A DNA stretch of 64,000 nt from Hydrogenophilales bacterium (lineage in GTDB: Bacteria; Pseudomonadota; Gammaproteobacteria; Burkholderiales; Thiobacillaceae), in contig JADJCP010000010.1 in assembly GCA_016703155.1 (NCBI GenBank), forward strand, positions 1 to 64,000. The letters run 5' to 3'. The position numbers and the translations under genes are program-made. The notes under the pieces were generated by a model. The model ran no database searches. It was not told where the DNA came from and saw nothing but the letters and a program-made list of their open reading frames with translations. This document shows positions 42,598-52,841 of the stretch, piece by piece. Numbering within the stretch: position 1 is the stretch's first letter; each line of letters opens with the position of its first letter.

Positions 42598-43101
42598 ATG
42601 CTCAATATCCGTATTCCCACGCTCGTCATGTTCGCAATCTTGGCGCTCACATCGTTATTCGTCGTGTTGAATTGGCAAGCGATTCTCGCCCCCACGGAAT
42701 TGTCCTTCGGGATCGCCACGATGAAGCTGCCCCTGGGCATGGTGATGTTGAGCCTGCTGACGCTGATCGTCGCCATGTTTCTCATCTATATCGTCTATTT
42801 GCAGGGCCAGGCCCTCATCGAGGCGCGGCGCTTTGCACGCGATCTGCGCGCCAATCAGGAGCGGGCGGACAACGCCGAGGCCTCTCGGTTTACCGAGGTA
42901 CATAAACTCATTCGCGAAGAAATGGCGAAGCTCGCCAGCCAGGAGGCGGAACACCACGCCGCGTCGATCGCGGCCCTTGAGCTGGGCCGCCGCGAGCTCG
43001 ACGCCAGGATCGGTGACACCGTCAATACGGTTGCCGCGTATGTCGGCGAGCTGGAAGACCGGATCGAGCCGATCCTGCCCGGCAAGCAAGCTAATCCCTG
43101 A
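42598..43101 (+). CDS. LapA-domain inner-membrane protein
   Basis: A 167-aa protein with two N-terminal helices (LVMFAILALTSLFVVLNW and MVMLSLLTLIVAMFLIYIVYL) in the lipopolysaccharide assembly protein A (DUF1049) pattern, followed by a charged coiled coil of about 90 residues (ARDLRANQERADNAEASRF onward). I start at ATG 42598, preceded by AAGGAAGG. Function in this setting is unknown; its neighbours suggest an envelope-tension or osmotic role. Confidence 0.72.
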   Translation: MLNIRIPTLVMFAILALTSLFVVLNWQAILAPTELSFGIATMKLPLGMVMLSLLTLIVAMFLIYIVYLQGQALIEARRFARDLRANQERADNAEASRFTEVHKLIREEMAKLASQEAEHHAASIAALELGRRELDARIGDTVNTVAAYVGELEDRIEPILPGKQANP

Positions 43102-43206
43102 GTTCATCCACTTGCCATCGCCCGTCGTGCGCTGCTGGAACTGCTGGAAAGGGGGCGTCTGGAGTAACAGGGCGGGACTGCTCGCCGATCAGCATCGGTG
43201 GGCGGT

Positions 43207-44076
43207 ATGTTGAACCTGCCCGATCTCCTCTCCGCCGATCTCCTTGCGAGCCTGGGCCGCGTCCTGCTTATTCTGGTGCTGGCCGCAGTCGCCCTGCGAC
43301 TGATCCAGCGCGGCATCCCGCGCCTGCGCGAACTCATCGCCGCGCGCCAGGATAGCCACGACGACAGCCAGCGGGTGCGTACCCTTTCGCGTGTCATTCG
43401 ATATGCGCTGAGCGTGATCGTCTGGCTGTTGGCCGGGATCGCCTTGCTCGACGTGGCCGGCGTCTCGGTGGCGCCGATCCTGGGCGCGGCCGGGGTCGTC
43501 GGCATCGCTGTCGGATTCGGCGCGCAGTCTTTGGTGAAGGACTATTTCAACGGCCTGTTCCTGCTCCTGGAGAATCAGATCCGCCTCGGCGATGTCGTCG
43601 AGGCAGGCGACAAGGCCGGCGTCGTCGAAGAGATGACCCTGCGTTACCTGCGTCTGCGCGACTATTCCGGTACCGTGCATTTCATACCCAATGGCGAAAT
43701 AAGCCGCGTTTCCAACATGAGCCTGGGTTATGCCTATGCGGTCATGGATGTCGGTGTCGCCTATGGCGAAGATGTCGATGCCGTCTGCGTGCTGATGGGC
43801 AAGACCGGGTCGATCCTGCGTAACGACCCCGACTTCAAGGCGCGCATCCTCGACGAGCTCGAAATTGCCGGCGTCGATCAATGGGCGGATTCCGCGGTGA
43901 TCATCCGTTGCCGCTTCAAGGTCGCCCGGCTCGAACAATGGGGTGTCCGGCGCGAATACATGAAGCGCCTGAAAGAAGCATTCGACAGGAACGGCATTGA
44001 AATACCTTATCCGCACCGAACTCTTATCCTTGGCCAACCCTATGGTTCGGCGATACCGACTGCGCCGGTCCGCTAG
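43207..44076 (+). CDS. Small-conductance mechanosensitive channel (MscS family)
   Basis: A 289-aa channel that releases solutes under hypo-osmotic shock. Three helices precede the pore-lining segment APILGAAGVVGIAVGFGAQSLVKDYFNGLF, the MscS hallmark of spaced Gly and Ala, and the beta domain follows (IRLGDVVEAGDKAGVVEEMTLRYLRLRDY in region; HFIPNGEISRVSNMS). A GTG at 43198 is an alternative start three codons upstream. The family core is complete. Confidence 0.92.
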   Translation: MLNLPDLLSADLLASLGRVLLILVLAAVALRLIQRGIPRLRELIAARQDSHDDSQRVRTLSRVIRYALSVIVWLLAGIALLDVAGVSVAPILGAAGVVGIAVGFGAQSLVKDYFNGLFLLLENQIRLGDVVEAGDKAGVVEEMTLRYLRLRDYSGTVHFIPNGEISRVSNMSLGYAYAVMDVGVAYGEDVDAVCVLMGKTGSILRNDPDFKARILDELEIAGVDQWADSAVIIRCRFKVARLEQWGVRREYMKRLKEAFDRNGIEIPYPHRTLILGQPYGSAIPTAPVR

Positions 44077-44164
44077 GCTAGACTTGAGAACACCGCCAAA
44101 ATTTTTACCTTGGCTCGCGCGCACACGATGGACGCGGTCATTCATCGCAATCGATTAAGATCCC

Positions 44165-45382
44165 ATGGACGAATCCCGCTTTCTGCTCGACCTGCTGCTA
44201 ATCCTGTTGGCCGCCCGCCTCCTGGCGGAGGTCGCGACGCGCCTGAAATCGCCTGCTGTCATCGTCGAGCTCCTGGCGGGCGTGGTCCTTGGACCCAGTC
44301 TGCTGGGCTGGATGACGCCCGACACCACCCTCCATCTGCTGGCCGAGATCGGCATCATCCTCCTGCTGTTCGAGGTTGGCCTGGAAACCGACGTGCGCAG
44401 CTTAGCGCGTACCGGCGGGCAGTCGGTTCTGGTGGCGGTGGCGGGGTTCGTGCTGCCATTCCTGTTCGGTTTTGGCGTTGCCCACGACCTACTCGGCCTT
44501 GACCTGCTGCCCAGCTTGTTTGTTGGCGGCACCCTGACCGCGACGAGCATCGGCATCACCGTGCGCGTGCTCGCCGACCTGAAGCGCCAGGCGAGCAGAG
44601 AGGGCCAGGTGGTCCTGGGCGCGGCGGTGCTCGACGACGTCATGGGCGTGGTCCTGTTGGCCTTGCTCTACGAGTTTTCCACTGGAGGTGGCATTAGCTT
44701 GGTCAATACTGGCAAGGTACTGCTCTTCGTCATCCTGTTCTTCGTCCTAGCGGCGCCAGCGGCGAAGATCATCTCCGTGGTCATCAAGCGCTTTGATGCG
44801 GTGAGCGAGGTGCCTGGTCTGGTACCGACCACCATTGTGGCTCTGGTGCTGTTCTTCGCCTGGTTGGCGCACGCGGTCGGTGCGCCTCAGCTACTGGGCG
44901 GCTTTGCCGCTGGCCTGGCCTTATCGCGGCGCTTCTTCCTTCCCTTCGGCAGCGCCCTTCACGAAGACCCAGTGTTCGCGTTGCGGGTGGAAAAAGAGAT
45001 GAAACCCATCGTGCATCTGTTCACGCCGATTTTCTTCGTCATGGTCGGCCTGTCCCTGAATCTGCGCGAGATCGACTGGAGTTCCGGCTTCATCTGGCTG
45101 TTCTCGGGCGCCTTGTTGGTCGCAGCGGTTCTTGGCAAACTGCTCGGGGCGTTAATTGTGCGCGAGCCTTGGCCGGCGCGCTGGATCATCGGCACGGCCA
45201 TGATCCCGCGCGGCGAGGTCGGTCTGATCTTCGCTGAACTTGGCCGTAGCAGCGGCATCCTCGATGGCCAGGCCCAGGCTGGCTTGGTGCTAGTTATCGC
45301 CCTGACTACGCTGTGCCCGCCCTTTGTGATGAAGTGGCTGTACCGCCGCCACGGACAGTTACTAAATGCCACCACCATTTGA
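44165..45382 (+). CDS. Cation/proton antiporter of the CPA2 (KefB-like) family
   Basis: A 405-aa membrane protein of about 12-13 helices. It begins LLLILLAARLLAEVATRLKSP, typical of CPA2, and has LLFEVGLETDVRSL, TATSIGITVRVLADL, AAVLDDVMGVVLLALLYE and late MIPRGEVGLIFAELG. The Lys/Asp pattern fits K+(Na+)/H+ exchange. It lacks the TrkA-N domain of KefB/C. The P-type ATPase gene begins 9 bp downstream, so the two are probably co-expressed. Confidence 0.9.
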   Translation: MDESRFLLDLLLILLAARLLAEVATRLKSPAVIVELLAGVVLGPSLLGWMTPDTTLHLLAEIGIILLLFEVGLETDVRSLARTGGQSVLVAVAGFVLPFLFGFGVAHDLLGLDLLPSLFVGGTLTATSIGITVRVLADLKRQASREGQVVLGAAVLDDVMGVVLLALLYEFSTGGGISLVNTGKVLLFVILFFVLAAPAAKIISVVIKRFDAVSEVPGLVPTTIVALVLFFAWLAHAVGAPQLLGGFAAGLALSRRFFLPFGSALHEDPVFALRVEKEMKPIVHLFTPIFFVMVGLSLNLREIDWSSGFIWLFSGALLVAAVLGKLLGALIVREPWPARWIIGTAMIPRGEVGLIFAELGRSSGILDGQAQAGLVLVIALTTLCPPFVMKWLYRRHGQLLNATTI

Positions 45383-45391
45383 GGCGAGCCC

Positions 45392-48106
45392 ATGCCCGAC
45401 ACGCCTGCGGCAGCTACCGAACGACCCTGGCACAGCCTAACGGCATCCGAGACTTGCGCGGTTTTGTCGGCCTCGCGCGCCGGGCTTGATCACGCCGAAG
45501 CCGAGCGGCGTTTGAAACGCTACGGTCCGAATCGCCTCCCGGCGCCACAGCGGCACAGCGCCTTCTACCGTTTCCTGCTCCAGTTCAACAACGTCCTGAT
45601 CTACGTGCTGCTCGCCGCCGGCGGCGTCACCGCCCTGCTCGGCCACTGGATCGACAGCGGCGTGATCTTTGGCGTGGTGGTGATCAACGCCTGCATCGGC
45701 TTCATCCAGGAAGGCAAGGCGGAACAGGCCCTGGAGGCGATCCGCAAGATGCTTTCGCCGAGCGCCGTGGTCTTGCGCGACGCGCAGCGCCGCACCCTGC
45801 CGGCCGAGCAACTGGTGCCCGGCGACATCGTCTTCCTGGCCTCGGGCGATCGGGTACCCGCCGACCTGCGCCTGATCGAGGCGAAGAGCCTGAAGGTCGA
45901 GGAAGCAGCGCTCACCGGCGAGTCGCTGCCGGTGGAAAAACAGACCGGCCCGGTCGCCGCCGATGTACCGCTGGGCGACCGTTCCTGCATGGCCTGGTCG
46001 GGCACGCTGGTCGCCTACGGTCACGGCGTCGGCGTGGTCACCGCCACCGGCGCCACCACCGAACTGGGCCGCATCAGCGCCCTGCTTGCCGAGGTGCGGG
46101 CCCTGGCGACACCCTTGCTGCGCCAGATGGCGCTATTCGGGCAGTGGCTCACCTGGACGATCCTGGGCCTCGCCGGAATCACCTTCGGTTTCGGCATCCT
46201 GGTGCGCGACTACGCGTTGGACGAGATGTTTCTCGCGGCCGTCGGCCTGGCGGTGGCGGCCATCCCCGAGGGCCTGCCGGCGGTGGTCACCATCACCCTG
46301 GCCATCGGCGTGCAGCGCATGGCGCGGCGCAATGCCATTGTCCGCCGCCTGCCGGCCGTCGAGGCGCTGGGTTCGGTGACGGTGATCTGCACCGACAAGA
46401 CCGGTACCCTGACCCGCAACGAGATGACCGTGCAACGGCTGCTCACCGTCGATGCAAGCTTCGAGGTCACCGGCGTCGGTTACGTGCCCCAGGGTGGCTT
46501 TGTCCTGGCGGATCGCGATGCGACGGTGGACGACTACCCGGAGCTGAGCGCCATCGGCCGGGCCGCCCTGCTCTGCAATGATGCCTCGCTGTCGCGCGTC
46601 GATGGCGAACTGGAGCTGGTCGGCGACCCCACCGAGGGCGCGTTGCTGACCCTGGCCATGAAGGCCGGCCTGGCGGCGCGCTATGAACACGAGGCCTTGC
46701 CCAGGGTGGATGTCATCCCGTTCGAAGCCGAACACCGTTTCATGGCCACCCTGCATCACGATCACCGGGGCCACGGCCTGGTCTACCTGAAGGGCGCGCC
46801 GGAGCGGGTGCTGGAGCTTTGCGGCCGGCAACGTCGAGCTGGCGACGATCAGGCACTCGACCTGCTTGCCTGGCATGCGCGCATGAATCAATCCGCGGCG
46901 TCGGGTATGCGTCTGCTGGCGTTGGCGGTGCGCGAGCACGAGAACGCACCCACCAGCCTGAGTTTCAGTGATGTCGAGGCAGGCGGTTTCACACTGTTGG
47001 CGGTGGCCTGCATCGCCGATCCGCCGCGCGAGGAGAGCGCCCGGGCGATCGCGAATTGCCGTGCCGCCGGTATCCGGGTGGTGATGATCACCGGCGACCA
47101 CGCCGATACCGCCCTGGCGATCGGTCGTAGCATTGGCCTTGCGGAGGCGCCGCGTGTGCTGACAGGCACCGACATCGAGACCATGGACGCAGACCGGCTG
47201 CGCGCCGCCGTCGGCGAAACCGACATCTTTGCCCGCGCCAGCCCGGAGGATAAGCTGCGTCTGGTCAATGCCCTTCAGGCCAATGGCCAGGTCGTGGCCA
47301 TGACCGGCGACGGCGTCAATGACGCGCCCGCCCTGAAGCGCGCCGATGTCGGCGTGGCGATGGGCCGGAAAGGCACCGAGGCGGCCAAGGAGGCGGCCGA
47401 GATGGTCCTCGCCGACGACAATTTCGCGTCCATCGCCGCCGCCGTCGAGGAAGGCCGGACGATCTACGACAACCTGAAGAAGGCCATCGTCTTCATCCTG
47501 CCCACCAACGGCGGCGAGGCCGGCATCCTGCTGATCGCCATCCTGCTGGGCCTGACGCTGCCGATCACGCCGGCGCAGATCCTCTGGGTGAACATGGTTT
47601 CGGCGGTGACGCTCGCCCTCGCCCTATCCTTCGAACCCGCCGAGGCCGACATCATGCGCCGCCCGCCGCGCGATCCGGCCGAGCCACTGCTGTCGCGCTT
47701 CCTGGTCTGGCGGATAGTCTTCGTCACCTCGTTGCTGACGCTGGGCGGCCTCGGCCTGTTCCTCTGGGAAAGTGCCCAGGGCGCCGCCCTTGAAGTTGCC
47801 CGCACGACCGCGGTCAACGCTTTGGTGATCGGCGAGATCGCCTACCTGTTCAACTGCCGTCGCCTGACCGGCTCGGCGCTCAACTGGAGCGGCCTCGTCG
47901 GCAACCCCTACATCTGGTGGACCACGGCGATCCTGCTGGTCTTCCAGGGGGTATTCACCTACTTGCCGATCATGCAGACCCTGTTCGGCACCGCCGGCCT
48001 CGATGCCGCGACATGGGGGCGCATCCTGCTGTTCGGGCTGATGCTGTTCCTGGTCATTGAAGCCGAAAAAGCGCTGCTGGCGCGGCGTGTACGCAATAAA
48101 TCGTAA
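45392..48106 (+). CDS. P2-type cation-transporting ATPase (Ca2+-ATPase-like)
   Basis: A 904-aa P-type ATPase. The actuator motif is TGES (EEAALTGESLPVEKQ), membrane helix 4 has AAIPEGLPAVVTI, the phosphorylation site is DKTGTLTRNEMTV, the nucleotide domain has KGAPERVLELC, and the hinge is TGDGVNDAPALKRADVGVAMG. PEGLPA is typical of type IIA/IIB pumps moving Ca2+, Mn2+ or Na+. The N-terminal cation-ATPase domain is present. It closes an ion-transport block and has the GAGGCGA ribosome site. The exact ion is not determined. Confidence 0.92.
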   Translation: MPDTPAAATERPWHSLTASETCAVLSASRAGLDHAEAERRLKRYGPNRLPAPQRHSAFYRFLLQFNNVLIYVLLAAGGVTALLGHWIDSGVIFGVVVINACIGFIQEGKAEQALEAIRKMLSPSAVVLRDAQRRTLPAEQLVPGDIVFLASGDRVPADLRLIEAKSLKVEEAALTGESLPVEKQTGPVAADVPLGDRSCMAWSGTLVAYGHGVGVVTATGATTELGRISALLAEVRALATPLLRQMALFGQWLTWTILGLAGITFGFGILVRDYALDEMFLAAVGLAVAAIPEGLPAVVTITLAIGVQRMARRNAIVRRLPAVEALGSVTVICTDKTGTLTRNEMTVQRLLTVDASFEVTGVGYVPQGGFVLADRDATVDDYPELSAIGRAALLCNDASLSRVDGELELVGDPTEGALLTLAMKAGLAARYEHEALPRVDVIPFEAEHRFMATLHHDHRGHGLVYLKGAPERVLELCGRQRRAGDDQALDLLAWHARMNQSAASGMRLLALAVREHENAPTSLSFSDVEAGGFTLLAVACIADPPREESARAIANCRAAGIRVVMITGDHADTALAIGRSIGLAEAPRVLTGTDIETMDADRLRAAVGETDIFARASPEDKLRLVNALQANGQVVAMTGDGVNDAPALKRADVGVAMGRKGTEAAKEAAEMVLADDNFASIAAAVEEGRTIYDNLKKAIVFILPTNGGEAGILLIAILLGLTLPITPAQILWVNMVSAVTLALALSFEPAEADIMRRPPRDPAEPLLSRFLVWRIVFVTSLLTLGGLGLFLWESAQGAALEVARTTAVNALVIGEIAYLFNCRRLTGSALNWSGLVGNPYIWWTTAILLVFQGVFTYLPIMQTLFGTAGLDAATWGRILLFGLMLFLVIEAEKALLARRVRNKS

Positions 48107-48186
48107 GGGTTTCCCTTACGCGCTGGCCCGGATTTTCGCCCGTGCCGGTGGCGCTACGATTCGCCCTCACTATGTCGTACACAGCC

Positions 48187-48828
48187 ATGATCCGCCCGCC
48201 CGCCTACGCCCTGCTCGCCGTGATGCTCAGCCCGGCGGCCTGGGCCTGCAAGCCCGCGCCGGCGGCGCAATGCTCCAACGCCCAACTGGCCAGGGTGAAG
48301 CTGGGCGGCGCCAACCTCGAAGGCATCCAGCTCGATGGCGCCAATCTGGAATGGGCCGACCTCGGCGGCGCCAACCTCAAGGGTGCCAATCTCAAGGGCG
48401 CCAATCTCAAGCACACCCGCCTTAAGGGTGCCGACCTGGGCGGCGCGCGCCTCGATGAGGCCGATGCCACCCATGCCAATCTGACGGAGGCCTCGCTGGT
48501 CAAGGCCAATTTGCGGCGCACCGTATTGGACAACGCCGATCTCAGTCTGGCTGATCTCGAACGGGCGGTGCTCGAAGAGGCTGATCTGACCCGAACCGAC
48601 TTGGTCAATGCCGACCTTGAAGATGCCAACCTGAGGCGTGCCATATTGCGCGGCACCTTCCTGGATTATGCCAATTTGAAGAACGCCGACCTGACCGGAG
48701 CCGAAATCGACAAGGTCAAGTTGCGCGGCACATGGATGAAGGGCGCCATCTGGAACGATGGCCGCCTATGCACGCTGGGCTCGATAGGCGAGTGCAAGTC
48801 GCCGTCCCGGCGTCCGAAAGAACCTTAG
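48187..48828 (+). CDS. Exported pentapeptide-repeat protein
   Basis: A 213-aa protein with a signal peptide (PPAYALLAVMLSPAAWAC) and about 28 pentapeptide repeats of the A(D/N)LXX form (GANLEGIQLDGANLEWADLGG and on), predicting a right-handed quadrilateral beta-helix. The export signal separates it from cytoplasmic gyrase-protecting Qnr-like members. A cysteine pair near the C-terminus (LCTLGSIGECK) could form a disulfide. ATG 48172 is an alternative start. A strong terminator follows. Function unknown. Confidence 0.85.
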   Translation: MIRPPAYALLAVMLSPAAWACKPAPAAQCSNAQLARVKLGGANLEGIQLDGANLEWADLGGANLKGANLKGANLKHTRLKGADLGGARLDEADATHANLTEASLVKANLRRTVLDNADLSLADLERAVLEEADLTRTDLVNADLEDANLRRAILRGTFLDYANLKNADLTGAEIDKVKLRGTWMKGAIWNDGRLCTLGSIGECKSPSRRPKEP

Positions 48829-48862
48829 CAGGGTACGCTGCTTAGCAGAGCAGCAGTCTTTC

Positions 48863-48890
48863 AAGGGTGGCGCGAGCCACCCTTTTTTTT
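48863..48890 (+). terminator. Strong rho-independent terminator
   Basis: A perfect 9-bp stem (48863-48871 with 48876-48884), a GCGA loop and a T8 run (83-90) follow the pentapeptide gene. It isolates the ion-homeostasis block from the V-ATPase operon. The 175 bp from here to 49066 hold no gene and presumably the operon promoter; I see no clear boxes. Confidence 0.93.
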
Positions 48891-49065
48891 GGGCCGGCGG
48901 TTAACCGCCGAGCGTATTCATGCGCAGCCCCCTGAAGGCGCGGACAGCCCGCGCGGCGATGCGCCGCAGCCGATGACGCTGAGGCTTGCGCATGTTCCGT
49001 TGACTCCCCGGTCCGTCATGCAAAGGTAGATAATCTTGGCTTCATTGGACATGTAACGTCTCGAT

Positions 49066-50442
49066 ATGACCCAGACCCTGACCCGCTACTGCCGCATCCT
49101 GGAGATCGTCGGCGACTTGCTCAAGGTGGAGGTGCGCGTCGGACCGGGCGAGGACCAGGCGGTGGCTCGCTACGGTCACCTGGCCGTGGTGGAGAACGCC
49201 GACGGCAGCCAGTCGCCCGCCCAGGTCATTCATATCGACCGCGATACCGTTTCCCTACAGGTCTACGCCGGCACCAAGGGGCTGTCGACGGCGGCGACGG
49301 TGCGTTTCCTCGGCCATCCGATGCGCGCGATCTATTCCCCGAACATTCTCGGCCGGGTATTCCGGGGCTCGGGTGATCCGATGGATGGTGGCCCGGATCT
49401 ATCGCACGACCCCCAGGTGGCCATCGGCGGTCCGCCGGTGAACCCCATGCGGCGGGTACTGGCCTCGCGCATGATCCGCACCGACGTGCCCATGATCGAC
49501 GTGTTCAACTGCCTGGTGGAAAGCCAGAAGATCCCCGTGTTCTCGGTGGCGGGCGAACCCTACAACGCGCTGCTGGCGCGCATCGGCATCCAGGCCGACG
49601 CCGACGTGGTGGTGTTCGGCGGGCTCGGCCTGATCTTCGACGACTACCATTTCTTCCGCAGCGCCTTCGAGGACGCCGGGGTGTTCGCGCGCACGGTGAT
49701 GTTCGTCAACCAGGCCTCGGACCCGGTGGTGGAACGCCTGCTGGTGCCGGACCTGGCGCTGGCCGTGGCGGAAAAGTTCGCGGTGGAGGAGGGCAAGCGG
49801 GTGCTGGTGCTGCTCACCGACATGACCGCCTTCGCCGACGCCCTCAAGGAGGTCGGCATCGCCATGGATCAGGTGCCGTCCAACCGGGGCTACATGGGCG
49901 ACCTCTACTCCCAGTTGGCACGGCGCTACGAGAAGGCGTGCGATTACAAGGGCGCCGGCTCGGTGACCATCCTCAGCGTCACCACCATGCCCGGCGACGA
50001 CGTCACGCATCCGGTGCCGGACAACACAGGCTATATCACCGAGGGCCAGTTCTATTTGCACGGCGGCATGATCGACCCGTTCGGCTCGCTGTCCCGGCTG
50101 AAGCAGCACGTCATCGGCAAACAGACTCGGGAAGACCACGCCCAGATCATGAACACCATGGTGCGCCTCTACGCCGGGGCACGCGATGCCGAGCAGAAAC
50201 AGTCGATGGCCTTCGACCTGTCGCCCTACGACCAGAAGCTGTTGAAGTTCGGCGAACTGTTCCGCCAGCGCTTCATGGACATCCACGTCTCCATGCCCCT
50301 GGAGCAGGCGCTGGACCTGTGCTGGCGGACCCTGGCGGAGTGTTTCGAGGCGGGCGAACTGCTCATGAAGGCGGCCTTGATCGAGCGCTATTTCCCGCGG
50401 TCGCCGGATTCCGCTATCGCTCCATCCGGGCTACCTGCCTGA
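49066..50442 (+). CDS. atpB: V-type ATPase subunit B
   Basis: The non-catalytic nucleotide-binding subunit of the V1 head. The 458-aa protein has LGRVFRGSGDPMDGGPDL, MIDVFNCLVESQKIPVFS and, in place of a P-loop, AGEPYNALLARIG, the degenerate form that marks B subunits; SVTTMPGDDVTHPVPDNTGYITEGQFYL is the adjacent conserved region. It is first in the operon, which is unusual: in chlamydial-type operons B follows A. subunit D starts 11 bp downstream. Confidence 0.94.
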   Translation: MTQTLTRYCRILEIVGDLLKVEVRVGPGEDQAVARYGHLAVVENADGSQSPAQVIHIDRDTVSLQVYAGTKGLSTAATVRFLGHPMRAIYSPNILGRVFRGSGDPMDGGPDLSHDPQVAIGGPPVNPMRRVLASRMIRTDVPMIDVFNCLVESQKIPVFSVAGEPYNALLARIGIQADADVVVFGGLGLIFDDYHFFRSAFEDAGVFARTVMFVNQASDPVVERLLVPDLALAVAEKFAVEEGKRVLVLLTDMTAFADALKEVGIAMDQVPSNRGYMGDLYSQLARRYEKACDYKGAGSVTILSVTTMPGDDVTHPVPDNTGYITEGQFYLHGGMIDPFGSLSRLKQHVIGKQTREDHAQIMNTMVRLYAGARDAEQKQSMAFDLSPYDQKLLKFGELFRQRFMDIHVSMPLEQALDLCWRTLAECFEAGELLMKAALIERYFPRSPDSAIAPSGLPA

Positions 50443-50453
50443 TCGCACCCCTC

Positions 50454-51056
50454 ATGTCCAAGCTGGCCCTGAACAAATCTTCGCTGCACCGCCAGATGGC
50501 GCGGTTGAAGATCTTCGAGCACTTCCTGCCCTCGCTCGATCTGAAGCGGCGCCAGGTGGTGATGGAGCGCGCCCGCGCCCGCCAGGCGGCGGTGCGGACG
50601 CGCGAGGAACTGGAGGCACTGCTGGCTTCGGTGGGGCGCGATTTGCCCATGCTGGCCAACGATAGCGTGGACCTGGCCGGGCTGGTCCGGGTCGAGTCGG
50701 TCGATATCGTCGAAGAGAGCCTGGTGGGCATCCGCCTGCCGACGCTGCGGCATGTCGAGGTGCGCACCCAGCCGTATTCCTTGCTGGCCAAGCCCCATTG
50801 GGTCGATGCGGTGGCTGCCCGTCTGGAGCGCGCCATCGGCCTGCGGCTGCTGGTCCAGGTCCAGGAAGCGCGTGTCAGCCTGCTGGACGAGGCGGTGCGG
50901 CGTCTGACCCAGCGGGTGAATCTGTTCGAGAAGGTGCTGATCCCCCAGGCCCGGGAGGACATCCGCCGTATTCGCATCCATCTCGCCGACGCCGAGCGCG
51001 CACGCGTCGTGCAGGCGAAGATCGCCAAGCGCCAGCGTCTGGAGGCGGCGGCATGA
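50454..51056 (+). CDS. atpD: V-type ATPase subunit D
   Basis: The central rotor shaft. The 200-aa, highly helical, Arg-rich protein starts MSKLALNKSSLHRQMARLK, the classic D-subunit opening, and ends in a long helix (VNLFEKVLIPQAREDIRRIR), typical of the coiled-coil shaft. The stop overlaps the subunit I start (ATGA). Confidence 0.92.
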   Translation: MSKLALNKSSLHRQMARLKIFEHFLPSLDLKRRQVVMERARARQAAVRTREELEALLASVGRDLPMLANDSVDLAGLVRVESVDIVEESLVGIRLPTLRHVEVRTQPYSLLAKPHWVDAVAARLERAIGLRLLVQVQEARVSLLDEAVRRLTQRVNLFEKVLIPQAREDIRRIRIHLADAERARVVQAKIAKRQRLEAAA

Positions 51057-52841
51057 GTATCGTCGCCCTGGAAAAAGTCACCCTGTTCGGCCAGGCGGCG
51101 GACAAGCAGTGTGCCCTGGAGCGATTGCAGGAACTGGGTTGCGTGCACCTGCAATCCCTGCGAACCGCCGCCAGGGGGCCGGAAGCCACGGCCCCGGCAC
51201 GGCCCGAGGCGGCGTATCGGGCCTTGCGCCATCTGCTGGAAACGCCGAACCGGCGTCATCAGGTCAGCGAAGATGCCGGATTCGACATGGACGTAGTGGT
51301 GGCCCAGGTCGAGGCGAACCGGGAAGGTACCCGCGCCGCCTCGGATCGGCGCGATTTCCTCGAAACCCGCATCCGCGACCTGGAACCCTGGGGGGATTTT
51401 CGGCTGCCCGACCCGGCGGCCCTGCGCGGCTACCGGTTGTGGTTCTACATCGTCCCCAACGAACGCTTGCGCGATCTGCCCGGCACGGGTCTCGCTTGGA
51501 GCATCGTCCATCGCGATCCGCGCCAGTCGCACGTGGTCGCTATCGCCCGGGAAGAACCCCCGTGGCGCCATGCCGGTGGCGCGCACGCACGTCGGCCGGG
51601 TGCCGCTTGCCGAGCTGCGCCAGGAACTCGACGGCGTGCAACTGCAACTCGAAGACCTGGCGGCGGAACGGGCATCGCTCAGCCGCTGGATTCAGCACAT
51701 CGGCCAGCACCTGGTCCAGGCCGAGAATCAGGCCAGCCTCTGGCAGGCCGGGGAGATGACCCTGGATACCGGCGACCTGTTCGTGCTGCAAGGCTGGGCA
51801 CCGAGCCAGGCCGTGCCGGCGATCCGCGACTATGCCGCGAGCCTGGGCCTGGCCCTGGTCGCCGAGATGCCCGGGACGGACGACCATCCACCGACGCTCC
51901 TGGAAAACCCGGAAAAAGTGTCCGGCGGCCAGGATCTGGTGTCCTTCTTCCAGACCCCGGGCTATGCCGGCTGGGACCCTTCGCAGGTGCTGTTTTTCTC
52001 GTTCTCGCTGTTCTTCGCCATGATCCTCGGCGATGCCGGCTATGCCGCCCTGCTGTTGCTGGCCCTGTTCGCCGGCTGGCGTCGCCTGGGACGCGCGCCG
52101 GCGGGACGCCGCCTGCGTTATCTGGCCCTGGCGATGCTTGCCGCCTCGGTGGTCTATGGCGTGCTGGTGGGCAGTTACTTCGGTGTCTCGCCGCCGCCGG
52201 GAAGCCCCCTGGCGGGCCTGCAAATCCTCGACATCAACGATTACCCGACGATGATGCGATTGTCGGTGGCCATCGGTGTACTCCACGTCACCCTGGCGAA
52301 TCTGATCACCGCCTGGCGCCAACCCGGCTGGCTGGCACGGCTCGCGCCGCTGGGCTGGGGTTTGGCGGTGGTGGGCGGTTTCTTCATGTGGGTGGGCGGG
52401 CCGGAACTGGTGCGACTGGGCACCGGCGGCCTCATTGCCGGCCTGGTCGCGGTGCTGCTGTTCTCCAGCGCCCGGCCCTGGCGGCGGCCGGCGGATTGGG
52501 GGCTGCGTCTGGTCGACGGTCTGCTGGGCCTGACCAGGATCTCCGCTGCACTTGGCGACATCCTCAGCTATATGCGCCTGTTCGCCCTGGGACTGGCCAG
52601 CGCCTCCCTGGCGGTCACCTTCAACAACCTGGCCCAGGAGGTTCAGACAGCCATGCCCGGCATCGGTCTGCTGTTCGCGCTGCTGATCCTGCTCTTCGGG
52701 CATACCCTCAACCTGGCCCTGGGGGTGATGAGCGGCGTGGTCCACGGGCTGCGCCTGAATTTCATCGAGTTCTACAACTGGAGTGTCTCCGACGAGGGCT
52801 ATCCATTCCGATCTTTCTCGAAAAAAGAGGTCAACACATGA
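51053..52841 (+). CDS. atpI: V-type ATPase subunit I (a-subunit; one frameshift)
   Basis: The membrane stator that forms the ion half-channels with subunit K. The N-terminal cytoplasmic part (MSIVALEKVTLFGQAADK) is in one frame; from about 51560 the rest runs in another, with FFSFSLFFAMILGDAGYA, ISAALGDILSYMRLFALGLAS (holding the essential channel Arg) and HTLNLALGVMSGVVHGLRLNFIEFY. Removing one C from the C5 run at 51557-51561 restores EEPRGAMPVARTHVG and a 595-aa protein. The stop overlaps the K start (ATGA). No other damage is visible, so I treat it as a functional gene with an assembly indel. Confidence 0.9.

Noticed and set aside
48891..49065. tRNA or small RNA gene before the V-ATPase operon
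   Set aside because: No cloverleaf, no promoter-terminator pair; only short GC-rich hairpins.
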